Below, piece after piece: positions 17,041 to 24,960 of a DNA stretch of 64,000 bases. The stretch comes from SIG440 sp045586925. Its GTDB lineage: Bacteria; Bacillota; Clostridia; Monoglobales; Monoglobaceae. Within the stretch, counting starts at the first letter, position 1. Each line of letters begins with the position of its first letter. The stretch is taken from assembly GCA_045586925.1 (NCBI GenBank), contig JAZNBG010000014.1:1-64000 (forward strand). The letters are read 5' to 3'. The translations under genes and the position numbers were made by a program. The notes under the pieces were generated by a model. That model was given only the letters and a program-made list of their open reading frames with translations, did not search any database and was not told where the DNA came from.

Positions 17041-17148
17041 TTGTTCTTACAAGGTCGTACCCCGAAAAACCTCGTACAACAAAAAAACGCCTGAAAATGG
17101 CGTAAAATCAGGGGTTTCAGAAAAATGTTGTCCTTACAAAATCGTGCC
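17041..17148. repeat. Imperfect 21-bp direct repeat at the right end of element 1
   Basis: The phrase TTGTTCTTACAAGGTCGTAC at 17041 recurs as TTGTCCTTACAAAATCGTGC at 17128 (17 of 21 positions match over the full unit). A partial copy, TTGTTCTTA, lies at 16989. The second copy abuts the inferred junction with cotJC. Repeated sites next to an attachment end are likely recombinase-binding arms. Confidence 0.55.
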
Positions 17149-17149
17149 A

Positions 17150-17466
17150 TCTGCTGCTAAGTCTTCCACAAGGTCGGCAATGGGGTCGCCGGTAACAGAG
17201 AAGGTTTCAGCCTTAAATGGATTTCCGCCTGAGGAAATTGCATATACGCCTTTGCCGTGGTCTATATAATATGGTGCCATCGGACTGTTCTCTATTTCTG
17301 TAGTTGTAGCATTTTTTGTAAGCTGGTGAATAAGGGTGCCAACCATTTCGAGGTGCGCAAGTTCTTCGGTGCCGATATCTGTAAGTGTAGCCTTTGTAAT
17401 GCCGTTGGGCATTGAAAAGCGTTGTGCAAGATAACGCATAGATGCTCCCATTTCACCATGAGGTCC
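17150..17466 (-). pseudogene. cotJC: cotJC, middle fragment (cut at both ends by element insertions)
   Basis: The minus strand reads GPHGEMGASMRYLAQRFSMP, then LTDIGTEELAHLEMVGTLIH and TGDPIADLVEDLAAD, the central part of the manganese-catalase-like spore coat protein CotJC, with metal-ligand-bearing EELAH intact. At 17466 it stops at the element 2 junction; its missing N-terminus (31 codons) is at 24959-25050. After EDLAA(D) at about 17150 the match to CotJC (normally EDIAAEEKARATY) stops at element 1; the C-terminal part must lie left of the window. There is no internal frameshift, so the gene could be rebuilt by excision. Confidence 0.9.
17465..17466. other. Attachment junction, left end of element 2 (core CC)
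   Basis: The plus strand reads CACCATGAGGT-CC-GCACAATCG. The left part is cotJC, the right part is element. Joining the left part to the cotJC side of the other junction (24959-24960) gives ATGAGGT-CC-ACCGTACTG, which encodes the conserved QYGGPHGE of CotJC in frame. The dinucleotide CC is the only sequence shared at the crossover, as expected for a large serine recombinase. Confidence 0.85.
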
Positions 17467-17497
17467 GCACAATCGTAATTGTTTGAGTACTGTTAAT

Positions 17498-17521
17498 AGC
17501 AGTTTTATGCTGCTGTTTTTT
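17498..17521 (+). terminator. Terminator just inside the left end of element 2
   Basis: Stem AGCAG / CTGCT with loop TTTTATG and a run of T. It would stop transcription entering from element 1 or cotJC DNA. Confidence 0.6.
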
Positions 17522-17555
17522 TATGCAAAGAAATAGAAGTATTTTTTCAAAACTA

Positions 17556-17608
17556 TTGACAAAATACTTCCGTAGGAGTATAATGTAAGTGTATAACTCT
17601 ATGGAAGT
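17556..17608 (+). promoter_or_regulatory. Promoter with paired operators for the DUF3990/XRE operon
   Basis: TTGACA (17556-17561), 17-bp spacer, TATAAT (17579-17584). A dyad ACTTCCGTAGGAGT (17566-17579) fills the spacer, and a related sequence in opposite orientation, ACTCTATGGAAGT (17596-17608), lies at the transcript start. The second half-gene of the operon encodes an XRE HTH protein, the natural ligand of such sites, so autorepression is likely. Confidence 0.75.
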
Positions 17609-17622
17609 ACGGAGATGATGAA

Positions 17623-18300
17623 ATGAGTAAGCTTACTATATATCACGGTTCGCCTGAAATCATTGAAAAACCTCAGTTCGGCAAGGGTAAAAGCTATAAC
17701 GATTACGGCAGAGGTTTTTATTGCACGGAACATATTGAGCTTGCAAAAGAATGGGCTTGTACCGAAGATGTTGACGGCTTTGTAAATAAATATAAGATTG
17801 ATATTTCAAATCTTAAGGTCTTGAATCTTTCATCTGAAGAATATACCATTTTACATTGGCTTGCGATTTTGATGAAGAACAGAAAGGTTCGTTTATCAAC
17901 TCCAGTTATGAAACGTGGACGTGAATGGCTTATTGAACATTTTATGCCAGATATAGAAGGCTATGATGCCATTATCGGCTATCGAGCTGATGACTCGTAT
18001 TTCTCCTTTGCAAGAGCTTTTGTTAATAATGAAATTTCACTTAATCAGTTATCTTATGCTATGCGACTTGGCAAACTTGGAGAGCAGGTTGTTTTGAAGA
18101 GCAAAAAGGCATTTGATGAGATTAAGTTTGTTTCTTATGAAGTTTGCGACAACACAATCTATTATGCAAAGCGTAAAGCAAGAGATGACGAAGCAAGAGA
18201 AGCATTTAATGCAGAAGTTGAAAAGGAAGATTTAGAAGGACTTTATATGAGAGATATTATTCGTGAGGAGGTAACACCTGATGATGCACGCTTACGATGA
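17623..18300 (+). CDS. DUF3990 protein, probable ADP-ribosyltransferase-like toxin
   Basis: 225 residues. It begins LTIYHGSPEIIEKPQFGKGK and then has NDYGRGFYCTEHIELAKEWA, the DUF3990 signature, which has the H ... Y-G-x-G-F-Y layout of ADP-ribosyltransferase folds. DUF3990 genes are usually found next to small HTH or DUF3791 genes and are treated as toxins. The downstream XRE-domain gene overlaps it by 20 nt, so the two are translated together. ATG 17623 follows GGAG. ADP-ribosylation activity and target are inferred from family resemblance only. Confidence 0.72.
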   Translation: MSKLTIYHGSPEIIEKPQFGKGKSYNDYGRGFYCTEHIELAKEWACTEDVDGFVNKYKIDISNLKVLNLSSEEYTILHWLAILMKNRKVRLSTPVMKRGREWLIEHFMPDIEGYDAIIGYRADDSYFSFARAFVNNEISLNQLSYAMRLGKLGEQVVLKSKKAFDEIKFVSYEVCDNTIYYAKRKARDDEAREAFNAEVEKEDLEGLYMRDIIREEVTPDDARLR

Positions 18301-18922
18301 ACAGTATTTAGATGATGCAATGCGAAATCTTGGCGAAGCTGCAGATTATGCAGTCAATGCTTGTAAGATGACATTGCAGAAATTCTTTGATTTATTCGTT
18401 GCAACAGGTTTTGCTACACAATTTGGAAACGGCGTACCTAAAATTATTTCGGGATTGTCAGGAACAGAGCTTGTTCACGAAATTGTTGTAAAAGCAGGTA
18501 TTGAACAAGACCTCCCGGAAGTACAGACAGAATATGATTGTTCACCTGAATATTGGTGCGGGTGGATTGTAGCTTACTATCAATGGAATACCGGCAGAAC
18601 ATTCAAGGATATCTTTCAAAATGTATCAGCAAAAGAAATTGAAAAGCTTTATCCAACACTTCACGAAGCGCACGAAGATAAATTTGTTGATGTTGTAAAT
18701 TCAATAATTGAAAGAAAAACCACAACAACAAAATTGCAAGAACTTCGTAAAAACATCGGCTACTCTCAAAGAGAACTTGCCGAAAAATCAGGAGTAAATT
18801 TAAGAACTTTGCAACAGTATGAACTGAAAGCTAAGGATATAAATAAAGCAGCAACAACAACTCTTCTCGCATTATCAAAAACGCTTGGGTGTAAGATTGA
18901 GGATTTGTTGGAGAATGTGTGA
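18281..18922 (+). CDS. XRE-family HTH protein with N-terminal partner domain, probable antitoxin
   Basis: 213 residues. The N-terminal 130 residues (AMRNLGEAADYAVNACKMTL ... WCGWIVAYYQWNTGRTF) form a helical domain that often accompanies DUF3990 toxins. The C-terminal 65 residues are a Cro/C1 HTH (LQELRKNIGYSQRELAEKSG ... TLQQYE). It overlaps the toxin gene by 20 nt, with GAGGAGGT before ATG 18281. Likely roles are neutralising the DUF3990 protein and repressing the promoter with the ACTTCC operators. Confidence 0.75.
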   Translation: MMHAYDEQYLDDAMRNLGEAADYAVNACKMTLQKFFDLFVATGFATQFGNGVPKIISGLSGTELVHEIVVKAGIEQDLPEVQTEYDCSPEYWCGWIVAYYQWNTGRTFKDIFQNVSAKEIEKLYPTLHEAHEDKFVDVVNSIIERKTTTTKLQELRKNIGYSQRELAEKSGVNLRTLQQYELKAKDINKAATTTLLALSKTLGCKIEDLLENV

Positions 18923-18940
18923 TAACGGAGGAAAAATAAA

Positions 18941-21307
18941 ATGGCACATGTAAGCGAAGAAACAACAAAAGGTTTAACAGCAGATGTTTTAAAAGACATT
19001 ATAGATTATCCATCTAATCAAAACATAAAAGTTGATGGAATTACTTGGTTCAAAGAAGATAGTTACAAAGGAACAGACTATGATTGGCTTTCTTCTGTTT
19101 TTGAAAAAGCGAGCAAAAAGCAAAGTATGGAGAACAAAGGTACTCCTGATTTTATGGTTGTAAAGGATAATTCTAATACTATCGTTGTTATCGAGTGCAA
19201 GGCAAAGACATCTGACCATAGCAAATATTCAAACTTAGATGACTATAAAATCAATGGTTACGGTTCGTCAGAGGATACGGCGAAGTATGCAATAGATGGT
19301 GCTTTGTGGTATGCTTCGTTTTTAGCAGATAAATATGATGTTGTCGCAATTGCTGTTTCTGGTCAAAATATAATGGAAAGCAGGTTGACGTCTTTTGTGT
19401 GGCCTAAAAATGGAGATGTATTGGATGTTGAACTATTAGCTGATGGTTTATTGCAAAACGAAATGCAATCAATTAGTAAATATGAAAAAGATATTGATAT
19501 TGTTTTAGAAAGATTTGCAGCTACAGAAGCAGAAGTCAAGAAAGAATTAAGAAGATATACACTTTCTTGTGCTAATTTCTTACGTTCAAATGGAATTGAA
19601 GATAATTCAAAAGCAGGATTTGTTTCCGCTATCATTTTAGGATTAACCAACCATGAATCTAAATTGTATCAAGATACAAAGTCAGCTATTGAGTCCAAAA
19701 GAGGAACAAAATTCAAAAGAATGTTATTTGACCCTATTGGTAAAAATTCTGTCAAAATGTTGAAAGCTGCATTATATGGTGACGGCAATGAGTTCGATGA
19801 CGATTATATTCGTGGTATTTGGGATATAGACGAAATTCCTAAAGGCAAAAGAACTGCTTTGAAAAAGTTTTATAACAACTTATTGGCTAAGGATGAATTA
19901 TTACGTGCGCCAAAGGGCGAAAATAAAGATTTTGTTGATGGAGATACTGTTTTATCTCGTTGTATATATTCGCTATATGAAAATGTTATTGAGATATTAG
20001 AACATTATACTGGTATAGATGTAATGGGAGAATTTTATACTACTTTTCTTCGTTTCACAAAGGGTAATGCTAAAGAAAAAGGCATAGTTTTAACACCAAA
20101 ACATATTACGGAATTGTTTTGTGATATTGCTGAGTTTTATTCAGACAAGAAAATGACTGAAAAAACAAAAATAATTGATATTTGCTGTGGTACAGGTGCC
20201 TTTTTAATATCTTCGCTTGCAAGAATTAAAGAAAATATTTTCAGCGAAAAGACAAGTGAAACAAAGAAAAAAGAGAAATATAAAGATGCACAAGCCAATA
20301 GCTTAATTGGTGTAGAAAGAGATCCATCAATGTATGCTTTAGCTTACGCAAATATGAGATTTCATGGTGATGGCAAATCAAATTTATTTAATTGTTCTTC
20401 ACTTTTGATTGATTCATATGCGCCTGTGGATGATAGTGGAAAAACTTATCTTAATGACAATAAAATTTCTCTTCATGAAGCGTTGTCAAGTTTTGGGGAC
20501 ATTGATATTGGTATGATTAATCCACCATATTCACTTGACAAAAAAGACAATTCTTCATCTCAGAATTATGAGATTGTTTTAAGAAAAGAAGAATGCGAGG
20601 AAAAGATTAGAATATTAAAGAAAAAATACTTAAAAGAAAAAAAGAATATGACGCCTTCTGAGGTGAAGAAAATACAAGATGAAATAGATAAGCAAACTTC
20701 TTTAATACAAGAAATTGATAAGGAACTTGACGAAACACGATTAGATGAAGTGGTGTTTTCAAAAGGACAAGATGAATTGGATTTTGTTGCCTCGATGCTT
20801 CATTATTTGAAAGAAGGTGGAATTGGTATCGCAATAGTTCCAATGTCTTGTGCTGGGAATAGTGGTACAAAATTAAGAGAGAAACTTTTAGAACATCACA
20901 CTTTGCTAGCTTGTATGACAATGCCTTCTAATTTGTTCTTTGACAGCCATGTCGGTACTGCAACTTGTATAATGGTGTTCAAGGCACATATAAGGCACGA
21001 TATCTCCAAATCTGTGTTTTTTGCCCGTTGGCAAGATGACGGTTTTAAGGTCATACCCCATAATGGAAGAAAGGATACAGGAATGTGGAAGCAAATTTGT
21101 GAAACGTGGATCAACCAAATGGATGGCACTGCTCCTGTAGATGAATATGTTTGGCTAAAACGAAAAATCAATGTTTCTGACGAGGCTTTAGCTGAAGCAT
21201 ATATAAAAACAGACTATTCAAAACTATGTGATGATGATTTCGAGAAAGTTTTAAAAAAGTATTCTTTATTTAAATTTATGGATGAGAATGGTTTGTTGGA
21301 GGTGTAA
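18941..21307 (+). CDS. BcgI-like restriction-modification subunit (nuclease + adenine methyltransferase)
   Basis: 788 residues. The N-terminal domain has a PD-(D/E)xK core, GTPDFMVVKD ... VVIECKAK (around 65-90). The methyltransferase has motif I IDICCGTGAFL (around 415) and motif IV NPPY (around 530), the gamma-class order of HsdM-like N6-adenine methylases. A Lys/Glu-rich coiled insert follows NPPYS. Fusion of nuclease and methylase with a separate specificity gene just downstream is the layout of BcgI-type (type IIB) enzymes, which cut on both sides of a bipartite site and need no ATP translocase. No HsdR gene is present, which argues against ordinary type I. Confidence 0.8.
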   Translation: MAHVSEETTKGLTADVLKDIIDYPSNQNIKVDGITWFKEDSYKGTDYDWLSSVFEKASKKQSMENKGTPDFMVVKDNSNTIVVIECKAKTSDHSKYSNLDDYKINGYGSSEDTAKYAIDGALWYASFLADKYDVVAIAVSGQNIMESRLTSFVWPKNGDVLDVELLADGLLQNEMQSISKYEKDIDIVLERFAATEAEVKKELRRYTLSCANFLRSNGIEDNSKAGFVSAIILGLTNHESKLYQDTKSAIESKRGTKFKRMLFDPIGKNSVKMLKAALYGDGNEFDDDYIRGIWDIDEIPKGKRTALKKFYNNLLAKDELLRAPKGENKDFVDGDTVLSRCIYSLYENVIEILEHYTGIDVMGEFYTTFLRFTKGNAKEKGIVLTPKHITELFCDIAEFYSDKKMTEKTKIIDICCGTGAFLISSLARIKENIFSEKTSETKKKEKYKDAQANSLIGVERDPSMYALAYANMRFHGDGKSNLFNCSSLLIDSYAPVDDSGKTYLNDNKISLHEALSSFGDIDIGMINPPYSLDKKDNSSSQNYEIVLRKEECEEKIRILKKKYLKEKKNMTPSEVKKIQDEIDKQTSLIQEIDKELDETRLDEVVFSKGQDELDFVASMLHYLKEGGIGIAIVPMSCAGNSGTKLREKLLEHHTLLACMTMPSNLFFDSHVGTATCIMVFKAHIRHDISKSVFFARWQDDGFKVIPHNGRKDTGMWKQICETWINQMDGTAPVDEYVWLKRKINVSDEALAEAYIKTDYSKLCDDDFEKVLKKYSLFKFMDENGLLEV

Positions 21308-21308
21308 A

Positions 21309-22400
21309 ATGATATTAAACAAAGAATCATGGAAACCTTTTAAATTAGGTGATACAAAAGTATTTAAGTTGGAACGCGGTGAATCAAAGTATTTAAAAGC
21401 TATGTGTTTTGGAGATTATCCATACATAAGCACAACGCGAGAGAATAATGGAATTTGCGCTTATGTATCAGAATATAACCGTCGCGGTAATTTAATTACA
21501 TTAGCTTATGATGGCAGTATTGGGGCGTGTTTTTATCAAAAAACACCGTTTTTTGCGAGTGAAAAAATAGTTACAATAGATTTAGAACAACATAAACTAA
21601 CGCCTAAAATTGCCCTCTTTTTAATAACTATAATCAAACTCGAAGCAGAATTGTATTCATATGGTGGTAGAAAATGGACTGTTGAAAAACAACTTAAAAA
21701 CACAGATTTATATCTCCCAGTAGATGAAAATGGAAACCCTGATTATGCCTTTATGGAGAAATATATTGATTCTTTAGATGGTTCAATTAACAATATTCCA
21801 GATTATTTTTTAAACGAAGGGTATAAAAAGGCTTGTCAATATTTAGACACTATAAACCAAGAGGAGTTCGAAAATAATTATGCTGGAGCATGCAAAGCAA
21901 AAAAAATAAGTCTTTCTGATAGAAACTGGGATTATTTTGTGTTAGACAGCATTGTTTCAAGCGTCCATAATGGAAAATCATACAACTCATCAGATTTGGT
22001 GGTTTCAGATAGTGAAGAATATGTATCATATGTAACTCGAACTGATGAAAACAACGGTGTTTCTATGTATGTGCAAGCGTTAGATTATCAAGGGTTAGAA
22101 AGAGCTAATGCAATTACTATTGGAGATACTACTGCTACGATATTTTTCCAAGAGCACAACTTTATCACAGGTCCTCATATAATTGTAATCAGAGCAGATT
22201 GGTTAAATGTTTATACTGCAAATTTCATAATTACTATTCTAAATCAGGAAAAATACCGTTATCCTGTATTTGGTCGTGCATTCACCAAAGACTTGATTAA
22301 ACAAACTAAATTATATTTACCTGTAGATGATACCGGAAATCCTGATTATAAATTCATGGAAGATTATATAAAATCATTGCCATTTAGCAATAGGATTTGA
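21309..22400 (+). CDS. Specificity subunit of the BcgI-like system (two target recognition domains)
   Basis: 363 residues. Two related halves are seen: WKPFKLGDTKVFKLERGE ... LYLPVDENGNPDYAFMEKYI and NWDYFVLDSIVSSVHNGKSY ... LYLPVDDTGNPDYKFMEDYI. The repeated LYLPVD.(T/N)GNPDY.FME.YI closing each half is the conserved helix boundary of S subunits. Each target recognition domain reads one half of a split DNA site. ATG 21309 has TTGGAGGTG 7 nt upstream and starts right after the partner's stop. It acts with the upstream subunit. Confidence 0.85.
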   Translation: MILNKESWKPFKLGDTKVFKLERGESKYLKAMCFGDYPYISTTRENNGICAYVSEYNRRGNLITLAYDGSIGACFYQKTPFFASEKIVTIDLEQHKLTPKIALFLITIIKLEAELYSYGGRKWTVEKQLKNTDLYLPVDENGNPDYAFMEKYIDSLDGSINNIPDYFLNEGYKKACQYLDTINQEEFENNYAGACKAKKISLSDRNWDYFVLDSIVSSVHNGKSYNSSDLVVSDSEEYVSYVTRTDENNGVSMYVQALDYQGLERANAITIGDTTATIFFQEHNFITGPHIIVIRADWLNVYTANFIITILNQEKYRYPVFGRAFTKDLIKQTKLYLPVDDTGNPDYKFMEDYIKSLPFSNRI

Positions 22401-22411
22401 GGTGGTATCAA

Positions 22412-22516
22412 TTGAAAAAATTTCTAAAATCACCATGGACAATAAGTATAGTGTCAACATTATTTGGTTCTGTGTTAACAATTATTTATGATATTTTTAA
22501 AGGAAAAAAATACTGA
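22412..22516 (+). CDS. 34-residue single-pass membrane peptide
   Basis: TTG start at 22412 after GAGGTGG; the product is KKFLKSPWTISIVSTLFGSV..., then LTIIYDIFKGKKY. One hydrophobic helix with a basic N-terminus and a basic C-terminal tail. It follows the specificity gene by 11 nt and its TGA overlaps the probable start of the next ORF. Function unknown; peptides with the same start pattern occur beside small membrane proteins in other Firmicutes. Confidence 0.55.
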   Translation: MKKFLKSPWTISIVSTLFGSVLTIIYDIFKGKKY

Positions 22517-22947
22517 GTACTTTATTAAACATACTACGTGGTATATGGAACTTTATCATAAGTGTTTTAAATTTTGAATTGAAACTCTGGTGGGTGCTTC
22601 TTGGTATTGCTCTTTTGATACTCGTTTTGTGGATTGTGGTTAAAATTAAGGAGCTTGGAGAGGAAGGACCTGAATTTCTTAGATATACCAAGGATACAAT
22701 TCAAGGCTGGGCTTGGGAATGGACTTGGCGTAAAAACTACAAAGGTAAATATGTGGTTGATGACTTGCATCCGGTTTGTGAATCTTGCGGAACGCCGTTA
22801 GCAGAAAAACACGACTATGAAAGTTCATTGTATTGTGTTCGTTGTGGGCGATCACGTCCTGGATATGGAGTATTCCCCGATTTGAATCATATTGAATTGT
22901 ACATAGTTGATACGGCTAAACGAAAAAATGAATTACCTACGCAATAG
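22513..22947 (+). CDS. Membrane-anchored zinc-ribbon protein
   Basis: The frame is open from before 22513. The best start may be CTG 22513, overlapping the TGA of the membrane peptide, giving STLLNILRGIWNFIISVLNF and then a second hydrophobic segment, LWWVLLGIALLILVLWIVV. A start at TTG 22579 would retain only the second helix. The soluble part has a two-CxxC zinc ribbon (CESCGTPL ... CVRCGRSRPGYG). There is no ATG with a ribosome site, so initiation is probably coupled to the upstream peptide. No known function; the pair may be an accessory membrane unit of the R-M system. Confidence 0.5.
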   Translation: MSTLLNILRGIWNFIISVLNFELKLWWVLLGIALLILVLWIVVKIKELGEEGPEFLRYTKDTIQGWAWEWTWRKNYKGKYVVDDLHPVCESCGTPLAEKHDYESSLYCVRCGRSRPGYGVFPDLNHIELYIVDTAKRKNELPTQ

Positions 22948-23106
22948 CATGTAAAGCCGCACAAGCAAGTTATGGATTTAACTATATTTTTAATCAAATA
23001 TTATAAAATATAATACAACAAATTTGCACTAAATTTGTACTGCTTTTGAATTTCAATTGGTTATCTATGTATGTTACAATGTAAAATGTAAAGAGTATAT
23101 GCAAAC

Positions 23107-23166
23107 GGCGGCTGACAGATGTCAGTCGCTTTTGTATTTAACGATCGGTTTATGCCGGTCTTTTTT
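23107..23166 (+). terminator. Two tandem terminator-like hairpins
   Basis: GGCTGACA-GA-TGTCAGTC followed by GCTTTTG, then GATCGG-TTTATG-CCGGTC followed by TTTTTT. The rest of 22948-23237 is A+T-rich with no gene; it contains a possible promoter remnant (TTACAATGTAAAAT near 23070). Confidence 0.65.
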
Positions 23167-23237
23167 GTGCTTAAAAGTGTGTATGAGTTGTTATTTAAGT
23201 GAATTTTATAACATAAAATTATGAGAGGTGGTGTAGA

Positions 23238-23411
23238 TTGAATGAATATTGTATCGAAGTCTTCATAGAAAGTGATGAAGATGAAAATGTGAAATCTTTA
23301 AGTTTAAACGAAGAAAATAAGCAAGAATGGAAAGAAGAAATGGAGGCACGAGCCTTGAGTGAATATTACAAAAGAAAAATAATAATTTCAGAACAGAAAT
23401 TTTTGATTTAA
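23238..23411 (+). CDS. Small acidic protein upstream of the recombinase
   Basis: 57 residues from a TTG start at 23238 with GAGAGGTGG upstream: NEYCIEVFIESDEDENVKSL..., ending ISEQKFLI. Rich in Glu and Asp. It sits 69 nt before the serine recombinase, mirroring the small ORF at 15216 in front of the other recombinase. That position would suit a recombination directionality factor, though most such factors are basic. Not recognised as a family member. Confidence 0.45.
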   Translation: MNEYCIEVFIESDEDENVKSLSLNEENKQEWKEEMEARALSEYYKRKIIISEQKFLI

Positions 23412-23480
23412 AAGGCGACTTTGCTATAATTATAATATGGAATAAATAGTTGCCGTTATTGAGGAAGGAGGTTAAATAAA

Positions 23481-24929
23481 ATGAAAGTGGCGGCAGCTTA
23501 CATAAGAGTTTCTACCGATGATCAGATTGAGTTTAGTCCTGACAGTCAGTTGGAAAAAATCAAACTCTATGCAGAAAAGAATCAAATGTTATTACCTAAA
23601 GATTTCATTTTTCTCGATGAAGGTATTAGTGGTAGAAATACCAAAAAAAGGCCTGCATTTAATACAATGATAGGATTAGCAAAGCGCAAACCAAAGCCGT
23701 TTGATGTAATTTTGGTCTGGAAGTTCAGCCGATTTGCAAGAAACCGAGAAGATAGTGTTGTTTACAAGTCAATGCTCAGAAAAGAACTGAATATTGATGT
23801 TGTTTCTATTAGTGAAGATGTCGGTGACGACAAGATGGCAATACTTTTTGAAGCAATGATTGAGGCAATGGATGAGTACTATAGCATCAATCTTGCCGAA
23901 GAAGTTAAACGAGGGATGACAGAAAAGGCCAAAAGAGGCGGAGTACTTTCAATACCGGGTTTTGGTTATAAAATAGAAAATGGACAGTATGTTATTGTTC
24001 CTGAAGAAGCAGAGGTTGTCCGTAAAGTTTTCAATGATTACGCAAATGGTAAAGGTTATCTTACGATTGCAAAATCATTAAATGCCATGGGCATAAGAAC
24101 GCATAGAGGCAATAAAATAGAAAATCGTACAATTGAATACTGGCTGAATAATCCCGTGTACATAGGTAAAATACGTTGGAATCCCGACGGCAAGTTATCT
24201 AGAAATTATACTGCTGATACTGCTATTATAAGCGACGGTACACATACTCCTATAATTGACATTGCAACATGGAATAAAGTTTTTGAGAGAATGAAGTTAC
24301 AAAAAGAAAAATTTGGTAAGTATTATAATGCTGACAGAAAAGATATATCTCATTGGCTTACCGGTATCGTAAGATGTGAAAAGTGTGGAGCGGTGTTATC
24401 CAATCAGGGAGGATTTTTCGGGTGTTCAAACAGATGCCGTGGCACATGTGAAGGTGTCGGCTATATTAAGGCAGATAAACTGGCTAAAATTACCCTTGAT
24501 ATCTTATCTCAAATAGAACTTCCAAATGTAGTATTAAGTTTTGCAGAACCGGGATATACCGAGAAAATAACTGTGTCTGATGACAATACAATTATTAAGG
24601 GGCAAATAAAAAGACTTGAACAACGTTTAGAACGTTCAAAGATAGCTTATATGGATGGTGCTGATACCCTTGATGAGTACAAAGAAAGCAAGAAATCTAT
24701 TGAAGAAGAAATAAAAGAATTGAAGTATATGCTGGAAACAATTGTTGAGGAAGAACCGGAGGAAGAAGTTCAGTTAGATGAAAAGGAATTGAGAAGGCTT
24801 ACCGAAATCTTAAGAGATTCTGAGGTTAGTAACACAGAGAAAAATAAAATGGTGCGAACAATATTTAAAGAAATAATCAAGGGTGGAAAAGATGGAAAAC
24901 GATTAAGTTTTATATTTTGGAAACATTAA
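23481..24929 (+). CDS. Large serine recombinase of element 2 (cotJC-targeting)
   Basis: 482 residues. The resolvase catalytic domain begins VAAAYIRVSTDDQIEFSPDS with catalytic Ser in YIRVS, followed by FLDEGISG and KFSRFARNREDSVVYK. A recombinase domain and zinc ribbon follow (RCEKCGAVLSNQ ... FGCSNRCRGTC), then a coiled coil (about 370-430). The stop is 30 bp from the right attachment core, so this enzyme almost certainly catalysed insertion into cotJC. It resembles SpoIVCA-like enzymes that excise skin elements from sporulation genes. ATG 23481 follows GGAAGGAGG. Confidence 0.92.
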   Translation: MKVAAAYIRVSTDDQIEFSPDSQLEKIKLYAEKNQMLLPKDFIFLDEGISGRNTKKRPAFNTMIGLAKRKPKPFDVILVWKFSRFARNREDSVVYKSMLRKELNIDVVSISEDVGDDKMAILFEAMIEAMDEYYSINLAEEVKRGMTEKAKRGGVLSIPGFGYKIENGQYVIVPEEAEVVRKVFNDYANGKGYLTIAKSLNAMGIRTHRGNKIENRTIEYWLNNPVYIGKIRWNPDGKLSRNYTADTAIISDGTHTPIIDIATWNKVFERMKLQKEKFGKYYNADRKDISHWLTGIVRCEKCGAVLSNQGGFFGCSNRCRGTCEGVGYIKADKLAKITLDILSQIELPNVVLSFAEPGYTEKITVSDDNTIIKGQIKRLEQRLERSKIAYMDGADTLDEYKESKKSIEEEIKELKYMLETIVEEEPEEEVQLDEKELRRLTEILRDSEVSNTEKNKMVRTIFKEIIKGGKDGKRLSFIFWKH

Positions 24930-24958
24930 TAAAGTGGCTCAAGCGGTTACGGTATTTG

Positions 24959-24960
24959 CC
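24959..24960. other. Attachment junction, right end of element 2 (core CC)
   Basis: The plus strand reads GCGGTTACGGTATTTG-CC-ACCGTACTGGG. The right part is the 5' end of cotJC on the minus strand (codons for SQYGG), the left part is element. See the partner junction at 17465-17466. Confidence 0.85.

Larger units (their letters stand above)
1..17151 (+). mobile_element. Element 1: serine-recombinase integrated element carrying a defence island (left end outside window)
   Basis: The right end is inferred where cotJC homology on the minus strand stops after the residues EDLAA(D/E), near 17,150. All genes from mobC to the serine recombinase (15435-16988) point rightward, and the recombinase lies next to the end, as in many large-serine-recombinase elements. 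Cargo is an oriT-like region with mobC, HipA/Fic genes, a type III-like R-M system, an HNH/ABC-three-component triad and small redox genes. No relaxase or type IV secretion gene is visible, so it looks mobilisable in trans at best. The left end, and therefore the total size and exact core, cannot be read from this window. That the whole span is a single element is inference from gene direction and the lack of an internal junction. Confidence 0.75.
17467..24960 (+). mobile_element. Element 2: 7.5-kb serine-recombinase element inserted in cotJC
   Basis: Both ends are readable from the split cotJC frame. The unit from 17467 to 24960, including one CC core, is 7,494 bp. Contents are a DUF3990/XRE pair, a BcgI-like R-M pair, a small membrane peptide, a membrane-anchored zinc-ribbon protein, a small acidic protein and a serine recombinase whose stop is 30 bp from the right core. 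There are no conjugation genes. The predicted circular joint is GGTATTTG-CC-GCACAATCG. Interruption of a late sporulation gene, with the possibility of precise restoration, recalls skin-type elements such as the one in sigK of B. subtilis. Confidence 0.9.

Noticed and set aside
1..17151. Integration at a tRNA gene by a tyrosine recombinase
   Set aside because: No tRNA gene and no tyrosine recombinase are seen; the target is cotJC and the enzymes are serine recombinases.
16976..17269. 97-codon plus-strand ORF crossing the element 1 junction
   Set aside because: No ribosome site; its second half is the antisense shadow of the cotJC middle fragment.
18941..22400. Ordinary type I R-M system
   Set aside because: The methylase subunit carries its own PD-(D/E)xK domain and no HsdR gene is present, so the BcgI-like reading is better.
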